Below, one piece after another: positions 23,499 to 31,530 of a stretch of 45,509 nucleotides of DNA. The translations under genes and the position numbers were made by a program. The stretch's first letter is position 1; every line of letters starts with the position of its first letter. This DNA is from Candidatus Nomurabacteria bacterium RIFCSPLOWO2_01_FULL_39_18. Its GTDB lineage: Bacteria; Patescibacteriota; Minisyncoccia; Phycocordibacterales; UBA9973. The notes under the pieces are model-generated. The model did not search any database and had not been told where the DNA came from. It saw only the letters and a program-made list of their open reading frames with translations. The stretch is taken from contig MFUV01000010.1 in NCBI GenBank assembly GCA_001787005.1, positions 158,235 through 203,743 of the forward strand, in the 5' to 3' direction.

Positions 23499-26231
23499 AT
23501 GTTATCTATAATAAAAAATATGAGTTTGAGTATGAAGGTTTTAGCTTTCGGAGTTTTAGTCGCGATTGCATTGTTTGGGGTTGTGATAAATATAGCAAAT
23601 GCACACTCTGATCCAGGTGGATGTAGTTCAACTGGTCCGGCCCTATTATTAGGAGTATTTACAGTTGACGGTACAACACCTGTGTTTTCTGCCAGTCCCG
23701 GAGACACAATATATTACAAAGCAACCCTTACTCATGTTGGACCACCTCAATGCAACTATGGGGGTGGAGACCTTGATATCACATTACCTAACAGCACCTC
23801 CGTTGATGTAGATGGCGGACTAGTTCCGTTAGTAAGCTTTGGCGTTCCGTTTAATTCCGCTTTGGCACCTTATGTGGTTAACAGTGCTGACGTTGGTATA
23901 GATGGGGACCTGGATGCTTCCGCAATTTATGCAGAAGGAACATCTCATTTTGGTGATAATGACGTTACGCCGGTCGGCGCCACTACTCCTACAGCTACAC
24001 CATTTGTAAAACTCGATTCTACAACCGTTACTCAAATCCACGATGCCTCAGAAGCTGTAGTTACTTCAGTCGTTGCGGGTTCAACTGTTCATGATAAAGC
24101 CACAGTATCTCCAGCCACTTCTGGTCCGATTCCAACTGGAGATGTTGACTTTGTATTCTACACAGGATCAAGTCAGTGTACTGGTGATTCGGTGGCTTCA
24201 GGTACTGACATTCCTTTAGTCGCTGGTATAGCTCATCCTTCTTCTTCTCAAGGACCACTGGTACCTGGTTTTTATTCCTTCCAGGCTTCCTACAGCGGTG
24301 ATGCTGACTACAATTCTTCAGTAGGTGCTTGCGAGCCACTTTCGGTAGTGGCTGCTCGAATCTCGATTGGCACAACTGACACTAATGTTGTAAACGATCC
24401 TCACACTTTTACTGTGACTGTAGAAAGAAATGATGGTAGTGGTTGGATTGCGGCCAGCAATGAAGATGTTGCTGAGTCCGAGATTGGTATTGGAAGCATC
24501 ACTGGAGGAACGTGTACTATTGGTAACACCAACATTAGTGGTCAGTGTACAATCATTGTTAGCTCAGCAACTCCAGGACAATCTACGGTAAATGCATCAG
24601 CTGTAGTCGGTATCGGCAATATTAATATTGCTGTTGCAACAGATGGTAATGGCGCATTCAATATTTCAAATATTAAGACTTGGGTGGATGCTCGAATTAC
24701 AATCTCTCAATCTGGAACAAACCCTGTAAATTCTCCCCATACGTTTACTGTTTTCGTAGAAAAGAATGATGGTATAGTAGGATGGGTAGATGCTTCTGGT
24801 GTAACGATTAGCTCAAGCATCACGGGCACGGGATCTATTACAGGAGGCACTTGCGGTCCATCTGGTCCAACGGATGTAAATGGAGAATGTACAGTACAGA
24901 TAAATTCTCCAACTCCTGGAGTTGGAACTGTCAATGCAGGCGGTACAGTAAATGTGGGTGGGCTAAACGTTGCTGTTGCAACTAATGGCTATGGAGCTCA
25001 TGACATCAGCAACCAGAAAACTTGGGTGGCGGGTTCAATAGTTATAATCAAAAACACCGTACCAGATGATGAAACTGATTTTGCTTTCACTACAAATACT
25101 CTTCCTGATGGAGCATTCTCATTGGAAGATGACGGAGATAATGTTGATGAACTAAGCAACACAAAGACATACAGCGGTCTTGTTCCTGGCGCATACGATG
25201 TTGCCGAAACAGCAAACCCGGCTTATTCAACCGTTTCTGACTGCGATAGCACAGAGCAAGGAGATCAAAGTACGCCGGGCGCAATTGATCTTGACGCAGG
25301 CGAAACTGTGACTTGTACTTTCACAAACACTTTGAACGGTGGCAGAATTGAAATTGAAAAGCAGACTACTCCAGCAGGAAGCGCGCAATCATTCGGATTT
25401 ACCGGAGAGATAGTTACTTCTCTCGTTGATAATGGAGTAGAGGGTAAAGATGTCGTGGCAGGACAATACTCGGTAACAGAAGGCGCTACAACAGGATGGA
25501 CTTTGAGTTCAATTGTATGTAATGACCAAAATAGTTCTGGTAATGGTAGTACTGCCAATTTTACTGTCGAACCGGGAGAAACAGTACGATGTGTGTTCAA
25601 TAATACTGAAAATCCAGGTCACATAATCATAGTGAAGCAAACGAATCCGGATGGAAACCCGCAGAGTTTTGAATTTGATCCTAGTTATGGCAACAACTTT
25701 AACCTGACAGATGGAAATCAAAATGACAGCGGAGCATTAGCGGCTGGCGCATATTCAGTGGCTGAAGTGAATCTTCCAGCTAACTGGAGTCTATCAAGCG
25801 CTACGTGTAGTGATCAGTCTCCAGTAAACAATATACAGCTTGAAGCAGGAGAAACCGTAACTTGTACATTCACAAATACCTTTACCCCTCCAGCAACTCA
25901 AGGTTGCTCGCCAGGATACTGGAAACAAGACCAGCACTTTGATTCGTATAATATATACGGACCTACTGATCTCTTCGACACTGTGTTCGATGAAACAGTA
26001 TTTCCTGGTATGACTCTTGTTGATGTATTAAGTCAAGGCGGAGGAGGAATCAATGCTCTTGGAAGAATCATCACAGGTGCGTTATTAAATGCCGACAGCA
26101 TTCCTGATTACCCAGGTACCGCCGGCGATGTAATATCAGATTTTCAAGGAGTATTTCCAGGCACAAAGGATGCATACAATGCACTTAAGGCAGAGTATGA
26201 AGCATTGCAGGATCCTTGTCCTCTTAACTAG
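23499..26231 (+). CDS. Secreted Ig-like and SpaA/prealbumin-like repeat surface protein
   Basis: 910 aa. Signal peptide at residues 1-36 (cleavage near ANA-HS). Residues 37-175 are an unassigned beta domain. An Ig-like domain with YSGDADYN lies at about 175-285. Two copies of an Ig-like repeat (ARI-I- ... NSPHTFTV ... GSITGGTC) lie at 286-505. Three SpaA/prealbumin-like domains start at about 511, 614 and 705, each with an early Lys (IVIIK, IEIEK, IIIVK) and a closing ETVTCTFTNT. The C-terminal 110 residues begin CSPGYWKQDQHFD, a GYWK-type terminal domain found in other surface proteins. It lacks the peptidoglycan-binding-like anchor of its neighbours. Probably an adhesin or stalk protein. 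Confidence 0.82.
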   Translation: MLSIIKNMSLSMKVLAFGVLVAIALFGVVINIANAHSDPGGCSSTGPALLLGVFTVDGTTPVFSASPGDTIYYKATLTHVGPPQCNYGGGDLDITLPNSTSVDVDGGLVPLVSFGVPFNSALAPYVVNSADVGIDGDLDASAIYAEGTSHFGDNDVTPVGATTPTATPFVKLDSTTVTQIHDASEAVVTSVVAGSTVHDKATVSPATSGPIPTGDVDFVFYTGSSQCTGDSVASGTDIPLVAGIAHPSSSQGPLVPGFYSFQASYSGDADYNSSVGACEPLSVVAARISIGTTDTNVVNDPHTFTVTVERNDGSGWIAASNEDVAESEIGIGSITGGTCTIGNTNISGQCTIIVSSATPGQSTVNASAVVGIGNINIAVATDGNGAFNISNIKTWVDARITISQSGTNPVNSPHTFTVFVEKNDGIVGWVDASGVTISSSITGTGSITGGTCGPSGPTDVNGECTVQINSPTPGVGTVNAGGTVNVGGLNVAVATNGYGAHDISNQKTWVAGSIVIIKNTVPDDETDFAFTTNTLPDGAFSLEDDGDNVDELSNTKTYSGLVPGAYDVAETANPAYSTVSDCDSTEQGDQSTPGAIDLDAGETVTCTFTNTLNGGRIEIEKQTTPAGSAQSFGFTGEIVTSLVDNGVEGKDVVAGQYSVTEGATTGWTLSSIVCNDQNSSGNGSTANFTVEPGETVRCVFNNTENPGHIIIVKQTNPDGNPQSFEFDPSYGNNFNLTDGNQNDSGALAAGAYSVAEVNLPANWSLSSATCSDQSPVNNIQLEAGETVTCTFTNTFTPPATQGCSPGYWKQDQHFDSYNIYGPTDLFDTVFDETVFPGMTLVDVLSQGGGGINALGRIITGALLNADSIPDYPGTAGDVISDFQGVFPGTKDAYNALKAEYEALQDPCPLN

Positions 26232-26249
26232 TAAATTATTAAATAACAA

Positions 26250-26282
26250 CAAATGCTTCACTGGTGAGGGGTGAAGTGTTTG
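26250..26282 (+). terminator. Stem-loop after the 910-aa protein gene
   Basis: 12-bp stem (26250-26261 with 26271-26282, including two G-U pairs) and a 9-nt loop, 18 nt after the stop. A weak T-tract follows. A factor-independent terminator is likely but not strong. Confidence 0.55.
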
Positions 26283-26316
26283 TGATTAAAAGTCAGAATC
26301 CTCGCAAAAATAAAAT

Positions 26317-26967
26317 ATGACAAAAAGTATAAAAATAGGAGTAAGTGTTTTGGTTCTAGCTGTTTTGGCTTTAGTTATAGCATTTATGCCACTAGTAAGT
26401 AGCGCGACTGGCAACGGCGCACCAAGCGGTGCGCATTACAACTTGAATATTATTGGAGTCTCGAAAGGCAAAACTGCCGATATGACTGGTTCAAATGGTC
26501 ATCGTATCTTTGTGCCACTTGTGGGAAACTGCAAGATAAACCTTTCGATCGGCGACTTCCAGGTGCTTGATGGAAATTGTACGGACGGACCATCAACATT
26601 TCAGCTTCCAAATCCTGACCCAGATAACGATGGCGTAACTGCATACAGTGTCTACGCTCGGGCTCTCGGCAAACCAGGAGGTTCGGCTGTAGCAACTACT
26701 TGTTACGACGATGTAGCTGGTGACACCTGGTGCTCAACTGAAAATGTAGTTCTTGTACGCGGAACAGGCAAGTCAAACTTCACAAATGTTAGTAAGCAAC
26801 TTCTCACTCTCTGCTTAGACACAGACGGTGATGGAACTTGCGATGTACGTGAGGGATTGTTTGATAACGAGTTGAATAACTACTTCTGGAGCTACAACAA
26901 TGATGGCTTAAAGTTGGCTCAACTTCGCTTCTACGAGATTCCAACTAATGTTGGAACGACTCCGTAG
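26317..26967 (+). CDS. Secreted hypothetical protein, 216 aa
   Basis: Signal peptide at residues 1-31 (ISVLVLAVLALVIAF-like core, cleavage after SSA). The mature part is beta-rich, with four or five Cys and a calcium-loop motif DTDGDGTCDVREG near residue 167. I do not recognise the family. CPR genomes often carry similar extracytoplasmic proteins next to large surface proteins, so it may be a partner or a small adhesin. A strong terminator follows its stop. No promoter is evident in the 50 nt before the ATG, and the gene may be read through from the 910-aa gene. Confidence 0.7.
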   Translation: MTKSIKIGVSVLVLAVLALVIAFMPLVSSATGNGAPSGAHYNLNIIGVSKGKTADMTGSNGHRIFVPLVGNCKINLSIGDFQVLDGNCTDGPSTFQLPNPDPDNDGVTAYSVYARALGKPGGSAVATTCYDDVAGDTWCSTENVVLVRGTGKSNFTNVSKQLLTLCLDTDGDGTCDVREGLFDNELNNYFWSYNNDGLKLAQLRFYEIPTNVGTTP

Positions 26968-26992
26968 TTTCCCCACAGCTCAGTATAATCGC

Positions 26993-27020
26993 AAAAAACC
27001 CGCCAAGTGGCGGGTTTTTT
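26993..27020. terminator. Strong factor-independent terminator
   Basis: AAAAAACCCGCC, loop AAGT, GGCGGGTTTTTT: a perfect 12-bp stem with A and T runs, so it works in both directions. It closes the 216-aa gene. Confidence 0.93.
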
Positions 27021-27102
27021 GTTTATAAAGTTATCCACCTACGACTGTTGTATTGAAAAATGATATAATGACCAACATATTATTAGTTAATATTTAAAAA
27101 AT

Positions 27103-27285
27103 ATGGAAAAAAGAAAAATAGCAGATTGTAGAAAATTTCCAAGTGAGAAGAATTGTTCGGTGTGCATATCGGGAAGTGAGGCAGAGGTAGTGCCTTTGGC
27201 AGTGCATCATGCCGTAAAAGACCATGGCCATGAAGACACACCTGAATTGCACGCAGACATTAAGAAGATGCTTGCAGATGAGTAA
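27103..27285 (+). CDS. Small DUF1059-like protein, 60 aa
   Basis: 60 aa with an early DCRKFPSEKNCSVCI segment and a later HHAVKDHGHE followed by an acidic helix. The pattern of an early Cys cluster, a middle helix with HA and a DHGH motif resembles the small DUF1059 family, whose function is unknown. Three Cys and four His could bind a metal. TATAAT at 27064-27069 lies 33 nt before the ATG, and a TTATCCACC nonamer is at 27031-27039. The gene sits between two strong terminators, so it is a monocistronic unit. Confidence 0.6.
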   Translation: MEKRKIADCRKFPSEKNCSVCISGSEAEVVPLAVHHAVKDHGHEDTPELHADIKKMLADE

Positions 27286-27321
27286 CATTTGGTAAAATCA
27301 ACGTAACAATTTGATTTGCAC

Positions 27322-27348
27322 AAAAACCACCACAAAAAGGTGGTTTTT
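27322..27348. terminator. Factor-independent terminator after the 60-aa gene
   Basis: AAAAACCACC, 7-nt loop, GGTGGTTTTT: a perfect 10-bp stem with flanking A and T runs, usable on both strands. Confidence 0.9.
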
Positions 27349-27387
27349 GGTTTAGGAAAAATGCGAGAAATATGATATAATGGACGT

Positions 27388-27611
27388 ATGAAACTTAGAC
27401 AATCCCTGTTTTGGGACACTGATGTAAAAAATATAGATTTAAAAAAAACGCACGCTACGTCATAGAGCGCGTGCTTGAATTTGGCAGGCCCAATGAAGTG
27501 GGCTGGGTCATTAAAAATTACCCAAAAAGTGAGATAAGAAATGTTATGAATCTTCCGCGAAGCCAAGTACACCCTAAATCAAAAGCTTTATGGTCACTGG
27601 TACTAAAATAG
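27388..27611 (+). pseudogene. AbiEi-like/DUF6922 antitoxin gene with a one-base frameshift
   Basis: The frame from ATG 27388 reads MKLRQSLFWDTDVKNIDLKK and stops early at a TAG. One frame over, it continues NARYVIERVLEFGRPNEV, then WVIKNYPKSEIRNVM and SPKSKALWSLVLK-like sequence to TAG at 27609-27611. The joint is in a run of eight A at 27431-27438. Nine A would restore one 74-aa frame. The restored protein resembles the small partners found before AbiEii nucleotidyltransferase toxins (FWD start, RYVIERVLE, ending WSL). TATAAT at 27376-27381 ends 6 nt before the ATG. The next gene overlaps its end by 22 nt. Confidence 0.75.
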
Positions 27612-27859
27612 ATTTGAAAGATATTCATTTTGAAACTCTCCCGCAAGTTACTAAAAATGCTTTTTTGCATTGTATTAATATGAAATTCTTTTCTTCTGGC
27701 AAATGGTATCTTGCTGGTGGTACAGCATTGGCACTTCAAGCTGGACACCGTAAATCTGTTGACCTTGATTTATATGTAAAAAGACTCAAAAATTTATACC
27801 ACAGAAAAATGATACAGGAAGGTAAGAATTCCCTTTTTTGTACGTCATGGTTTATATGA
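27590..27859 (+). pseudogene. AbiEii-like nucleotidyltransferase toxin, truncated
   Basis: 89 aa only, where AbiEii toxins are usually over 200 aa. Residues 40-60 hold WYLAGGTALALQAGHRKSVD followed by LDLY, the nucleotidyltransferase signature (GG, then S-x-D-x-D). After that the frame runs into unrelated sequence and stops. The core helix and C-terminal domain are missing, so it should be inactive. It overlaps the broken antitoxin gene by 22 nt, preserving the usual operon order. It is a decayed type IV-like toxin-antitoxin module. Confidence 0.8.
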
Positions 27860-27966
27860 ATCCCGTTAGAAATTTACATAACGGGAGGAAATTATAAGCT
27901 TAACAATAATCAACTATTTTTATATATCTACAAAATTATGTACGAATAGGATGATTTCTAAACGGG

Positions 27967-28776
27967 ATGAAAAAAATAACATTGTTTGGAAGTACGTTTA
28001 CAGCTTTAGCCTTAGGCTTTGCCATGGTGGCACAAGCTGCGACGTCGGTGCCAGCTATTACCTCTCCAGCTAATGGAGCGATAATTACCTCGGCACAGTT
28101 CGTCAAAGTCGATTGGGCGGATTCCACAGGGGGAACGGCTCCTTATGAGTATCAGTATGAGTCGTATTCTGATGCGGCTTATACAGCCAACCTCTTCATA
28201 AGCGGCTGGTTAGGAATCTCGGAGATCTCTACGGTGGGTTCAGCCGAGGGAGATTATTATGTCCGAGTTCGCGCGCGTGATGCCACGCTCGCGATGACAG
28301 ACTGGAGCAACGGCGCAGGAAATGTCCACAAGATTACCGTGGACAACACGCCCACGAACGTAGCCCCAGTTCTAGATGCCATTACTACCCCGAGAACTAT
28401 TCCTGAGCTGTCTCTCCATAACTTTACTGCCGTGGCAACTGATGCGAACTTCGGTGCTACCTTAACTTTCAGTCTCACTGGCAACCCAAGTGGTTCATCC
28501 ATTAACTCTTCAACAGGGGTCTTTGCTTGGACACCAAGTGAAGCGCAAGGCCCAGGAACTTACAAATTCAAAGTAAGAGTTTCGGATGGAAGCTTGAGAG
28601 ATAGTCAAATGGTAAAAATTCATGTAACGGAAGTAGGAGGAGATAACGACACTCCGCAGAATAAAAAAGAATGCAAAAAGGGTGGTTGGAAAACTTTCAC
28701 CAATTCTTCATTCAGAAATCAAGGACAGTGCATAAGATATGTCAATCATTTGAAATGGCACAGGCACGACGACTAA
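27967..28776 (+). CDS. Secreted Ig/FN3-like protein with a C-terminal CKKGGWK motif
   Basis: 269 aa. Signal peptide at residues 1-24 (ends VAQA-A). Residues 27-120 form a fibronectin-like domain (PAITSPANGAIITS, YYVRVRARDA). Residues 130-222 form a putative-Ig (He_PIG-like) domain (APVLDAITTPRTIPE, FSLTGNPSGSSINSSTGVFAWTP). A charged linker leads to CKKGGWKTFTNSSFRNQGQC, a short Cys-pair motif known at the end of many secreted Gram-positive and CPR proteins. It is probably surface associated. The 107 nt before it contain an inverted repeat and an 11-nt match (GTACGAATAGG, 27940-27950) to the ArsR operator. Confidence 0.78.
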   Translation: MKKITLFGSTFTALALGFAMVAQAATSVPAITSPANGAIITSAQFVKVDWADSTGGTAPYEYQYESYSDAAYTANLFISGWLGISEISTVGSAEGDYYVRVRARDATLAMTDWSNGAGNVHKITVDNTPTNVAPVLDAITTPRTIPELSLHNFTAVATDANFGATLTFSLTGNPSGSSINSSTGVFAWTPSEAQGPGTYKFKVRVSDGSLRDSQMVKIHVTEVGGDNDTPQNKKECKKGGWKTFTNSSFRNQGQCIRYVNHLKWHRHDD

Positions 28777-28801
28777 ATTGAAATAGTTTAGTGTCAAGCT
28801 A

Positions 28802-28830
28802 GACGAACCGCTCTAAAAGAGCGGTTCGTC
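28802..28830. terminator. 13-bp hairpin after the 269-aa gene
   Basis: GACGAACCGCTCT, loop AAA, AGAGCGGTTCGTC: a perfect 13-bp stem 25 nt after the stop. No T-run follows directly, so it may be an RNA-stabilising hairpin or a weak terminator. Confidence 0.6.
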
Positions 28831-28931
28831 AGCGTTTATCAGTGTATTTTTACATGGACATAAGAATTTTTTTGTTGTATTTTTAGATTATAGGGCACAG
28901 TAAGAAATAGGTTGCCTGTACGTCTTTCCAT

Positions 28932-29459
28932 ATGAAAACGAATATAGGTCGCACATTTGAAGAAATATATGAAAATGAATCAGATACTATATTCCGATTT
29001 TGCTTGGTTCGCGTGTCCAACCGTGAACAGGCATTGGATATCATGCAGGAAACTTTCCTGCGCCTGTGGCAAACCCTGTCTCAAGAAAAAAAAATATTGA
29101 ATTGTAGAGCCTTTCTTTTCACAATAGCCCATCGTTTGATAATTGACTGGTATCGCAAGAAGAAAAGCTTTTCCCTAGACAGACTCATGAGCAATAACAA
29201 TGAGACAGGGTACGATTTGCCAGATGAAACGATAGAGAGTAGCCCAGAGCTCGGAGCAGAAGGCAGGTACCTCCTAGAGAAGCTCTACGACCTCGATCCG
29301 TCTTATCAGTATCCAGTTTACCTCCGTTTTGTGGAAGGTCTCTCCCCTGGAGAAATAGGAAGTATCTTGGGCATTACCGCCAACGCAACGTCAGTCCGGA
29401 TCAATAGAGGGTTGCTGGAACTGCGTAAGAAAACAGGATACGATAAAATGGAACAATAA
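28932..29459 (+). CDS. ECF-type RNA polymerase sigma factor
   Basis: 175 aa with regions 2 and 4 only, the ECF layout. Region 2 is IFRFCLVRVSNREQALDIMQ followed by ETFLRLWQ, then LNCRAFLFTIAHRLIIDWYRKK. Region 4 is VYLRFVEGLSPGEIGSILGI with VRINRGLLELRKK. It directs RNA polymerase to a special promoter set. The gene is 4 nt upstream of a membrane protein with the position and topology of an anti-sigma factor. It lies in the middle of the surface-protein island, so those genes are candidate targets. No matching ECF promoter motif could be defined by eye. Confidence 0.93.
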   Translation: MKTNIGRTFEEIYENESDTIFRFCLVRVSNREQALDIMQETFLRLWQTLSQEKKILNCRAFLFTIAHRLIIDWYRKKKSFSLDRLMSNNNETGYDLPDETIESSPELGAEGRYLLEKLYDLDPSYQYPVYLRFVEGLSPGEIGSILGITANATSVRINRGLLELRKKTGYDKMEQ

Positions 29460-29463
29460 GAAA

Positions 29464-30489
29464 ATGAAAGAAGAAAAATTAAATGCAAAATTAAATACCG
29501 GGATAGCAGAAATTCGCAAGATCAAGATGACTAGAGAGGAAAGAGGGCGCGCGCTAGAGAACATCCTTCATTCCCCCGCCCTACCTATACCGAGCCCTTG
29601 GGGTTTTAGTTCGTTTATAATTTTAATACAGAAAAATAATCGCCTGTTATCTTACATAGTTGCCTCTTGCCTGATCCTCATTTTGGGCGGTGGTGGAGCA
29701 GTTTACGCTTCTTTCGACAGCTTGCCAGGAAGTGCTCTTTATCCGCTGAAAGTAAATATCGTTGAGCCGATTTCCTACTCTCTTACTTTTTCCCTAGAGG
29801 GCAAAGCAGAGTATGAGAGCACTCTCGCCATGATGCGCTTGATTGAAGCGGAAACTCTGGCCGACCGCGGAGAGCTTGATGCTGAAAAAGAAAAAATACT
29901 AACCGATCTCTTAGAGATTCATACTTCATCACTGGAGAGAAATCTTGGCAAAATCAAGCCATCCGAAAATGAGGAAGACGAAGAAAGAAATAATAAAATT
30001 ATTACCAACTTCCATTCTGGGATGAATGCGCATGCGAGGCTCCTAGACATCATTCGCGCGGGTGAAGAAAATGCAGAAGAAAATAATGAGAAAATTCAAA
30101 ATACCGCAATTTCAAAATCCGCGCAGGCAAACGCCAGTAAAATAAAAAATTCTTTTAAAAAAGAAAGCATCGAAGAGAACGATGATGTTAAAATACAAAA
30201 TAGATATGCTAAAAAGAAAAATGCAGTGCAGTCCATAATTGACAGAACTTCTAAAAATCTCGATCTTAATATTAACAATGAATCTCGGGGGAGAAAAAGA
30301 ATTATTGATGACACGAACAAAACACTGGAAGAAGCCAAGAGATTTCTAAAAGAGGCAGAAGAGAAAGAGAAAAAGGGAGAAAGGGTGAATGCTTATTCTA
30401 AACTGCTGGATTCTGAAGTGACTGCTAGAGAAGCGGATATTTTCCTCCAATCAGGACTTAAATTGAAATGGAAAAATAGTCGTAAGTAA
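29464..30489 (+). CDS. DUF5667-like membrane protein, probable ECF anti-sigma partner
   Basis: 341 aa. The N-terminal 55 residues are cytoplasmic. One membrane segment spans about residues 59-80 (LSYIVASCLILILGGGGAVYA). Then comes the DUF5667 signature DSLPGSALYPLKVNIVEPIS and a long helical, Lys/Glu-rich extracytoplasmic part with coiled-coil character to the end. Proteins of this type often follow ECF sigma genes, and are thought to hold or sense for them. The N-terminus (MTREERGRALENIL) would be the sigma-binding part. It starts 4 nt after the sigma stop, so the two are co-transcribed. The anti-sigma role is inferred. Confidence 0.75.
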   Translation: MKEEKLNAKLNTGIAEIRKIKMTREERGRALENILHSPALPIPSPWGFSSFIILIQKNNRLLSYIVASCLILILGGGGAVYASFDSLPGSALYPLKVNIVEPISYSLTFSLEGKAEYESTLAMMRLIEAETLADRGELDAEKEKILTDLLEIHTSSLERNLGKIKPSENEEDEERNNKIITNFHSGMNAHARLLDIIRAGEENAEENNEKIQNTAISKSAQANASKIKNSFKKESIEENDDVKIQNRYAKKKNAVQSIIDRTSKNLDLNINNESRGRKRIIDDTNKTLEEAKRFLKEAEEKEKKGERVNAYSKLLDSEVTAREADIFLQSGLKLKWKNSRK

Positions 30490-30537
30490 GAGGTTGAATG
30501 TGCCTAACCAGCGTTTGCTTCCATTCACGTAAAGATG

Positions 30538-30543
30538 TATAAT
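30538..30543 (+). promoter_or_regulatory. -10 of the matrixin-like protease gene, short spacing
   Basis: TATAAT ends 7 nt before the ATG at 30551, predicting a leaderless or nearly leaderless mRNA. Confidence 0.6.
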
Positions 30544-30550
30544 ACAATTT

Positions 30551-31339
30551 ATGAAAAAAATAGTCATGTTTGTTTCTGTTTTATCTTTAATTTTAAACGT
30601 TAATTTGACGTTTGCGAAACCTGCCGACAAAGGTTTTAAGCTCCCTTCTAATGCGATAGAGGTCACACCCAATGTCTTTAGCTTGGGTGAGGCATATGAT
30701 ATGAAGTCTCATAAATTAGTACAAGGCTATGCCATCGTGCATAAAAAAAACGGGCAAGCAAGGGGCGGCAACGCGAAACCGAAAGGCAGTACGACGTGCT
30801 ATGCAGTAATGGCAAACGGAGCAAAGTGGAAAAATGTAGAAGATTGGGAAGTTTTTCCAGGCGCCGGGCTTGATGGAAATTTTCTTCTTGATAGATTAAC
30901 GCACAGCATCAATACTTGGGAAACTGCCGCTGTGAATCAAAATATTTTAGGCTCGGGAAGTCTGGGTATCGGACCAGTCGTTGACCCATATACCCTGGAC
31001 AATGAAAATCAAGTCTCTTTTGGAACACTTGAAAGTGGCACAATTGCAGTGACAGTAGTCTGGGGAATTTTCGGAGGACCTACATCCAATAGAAAGCTTG
31101 TTGCTTGGGATCAAATTTATAATACAAACTTCCAGTGGACAGAAGATGCTCTCATAGAAACTGGCAAAATGGATTTCTGGAACATCGCTATCCACGAACT
31201 CGGACACAGCATGGGGTTGAAAGACATTTACAATTCTTCTTGTTCTGATGTGACAATGTATGGATACGGCACAGAAGGAGAAACAAAAAAGAGAGACTTA
31301 GCTCCCGCGGATATCACTGGAATAAATATTCTTTATTAA
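30551..31339 (+). CDS. Secreted matrixin-like zinc metalloprotease
   Basis: 262 aa. Signal peptide at residues 1-23 (cleavage after TFA). The zinc motif HELGHSMGLKD at about residues 214-224 gives the metzincin HExxHxxGxxD/H pattern, with Asp as the third ligand candidate. VTMYGYG further on can serve as the Met-turn. Matrixin-like (M10) proteins cleave extracellular proteins. The segment before it (NTWETAAVNQNILG, TVVWGIFGG) matches the usual strand order. It has its own promoter and terminator. In this context it could mature or shed the neighbouring surface proteins. Confidence 0.85.
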   Translation: MKKIVMFVSVLSLILNVNLTFAKPADKGFKLPSNAIEVTPNVFSLGEAYDMKSHKLVQGYAIVHKKNGQARGGNAKPKGSTTCYAVMANGAKWKNVEDWEVFPGAGLDGNFLLDRLTHSINTWETAAVNQNILGSGSLGIGPVVDPYTLDNENQVSFGTLESGTIAVTVVWGIFGGPTSNRKLVAWDQIYNTNFQWTEDALIETGKMDFWNIAIHELGHSMGLKDIYNSSCSDVTMYGYGTEGETKKRDLAPADITGINILY

Positions 31340-31357
31340 AAATATGGCATTTTTACC

Positions 31358-31387
31358 AAAAATCCTGACATAAAAATCAGGGTTTTT
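31358..31387. terminator. Terminator after the protease gene
   Basis: AAAAATCCTGA, 8-nt loop, TCAGGGTTTTT: an 11-bp stem with one G-U pair and a T-run, 18 nt after the stop. Confidence 0.85.
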
Positions 31388-31424
31388 GATATCCACAGGA
31401 TATCCACCCTTGGCGCTAAATTGT

Positions 31425-31453
31425 TTGACAAATCTAGAAAATCGTGCTAGGCT
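31425..31453 (+). promoter_or_regulatory. Promoter of the 1161-aa surface protein gene
   Basis: TTGACA at 31425-31430, a 17-bp spacer, TAGGCT at 31448-31453 with TGC just before it (extended -10). A direct repeat, GATATCCACA and GATATCCACC, lies at 31388-31408. The predicted leader is about 70 nt. Confidence 0.65.
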
Positions 31454-31530
31454 CTGCATTGAATTGAAGGTTTTATTTCATAAATTATTATCAACAAAGT
31501 CGTATTTTATAAGATTATTTTTTAAAATTT

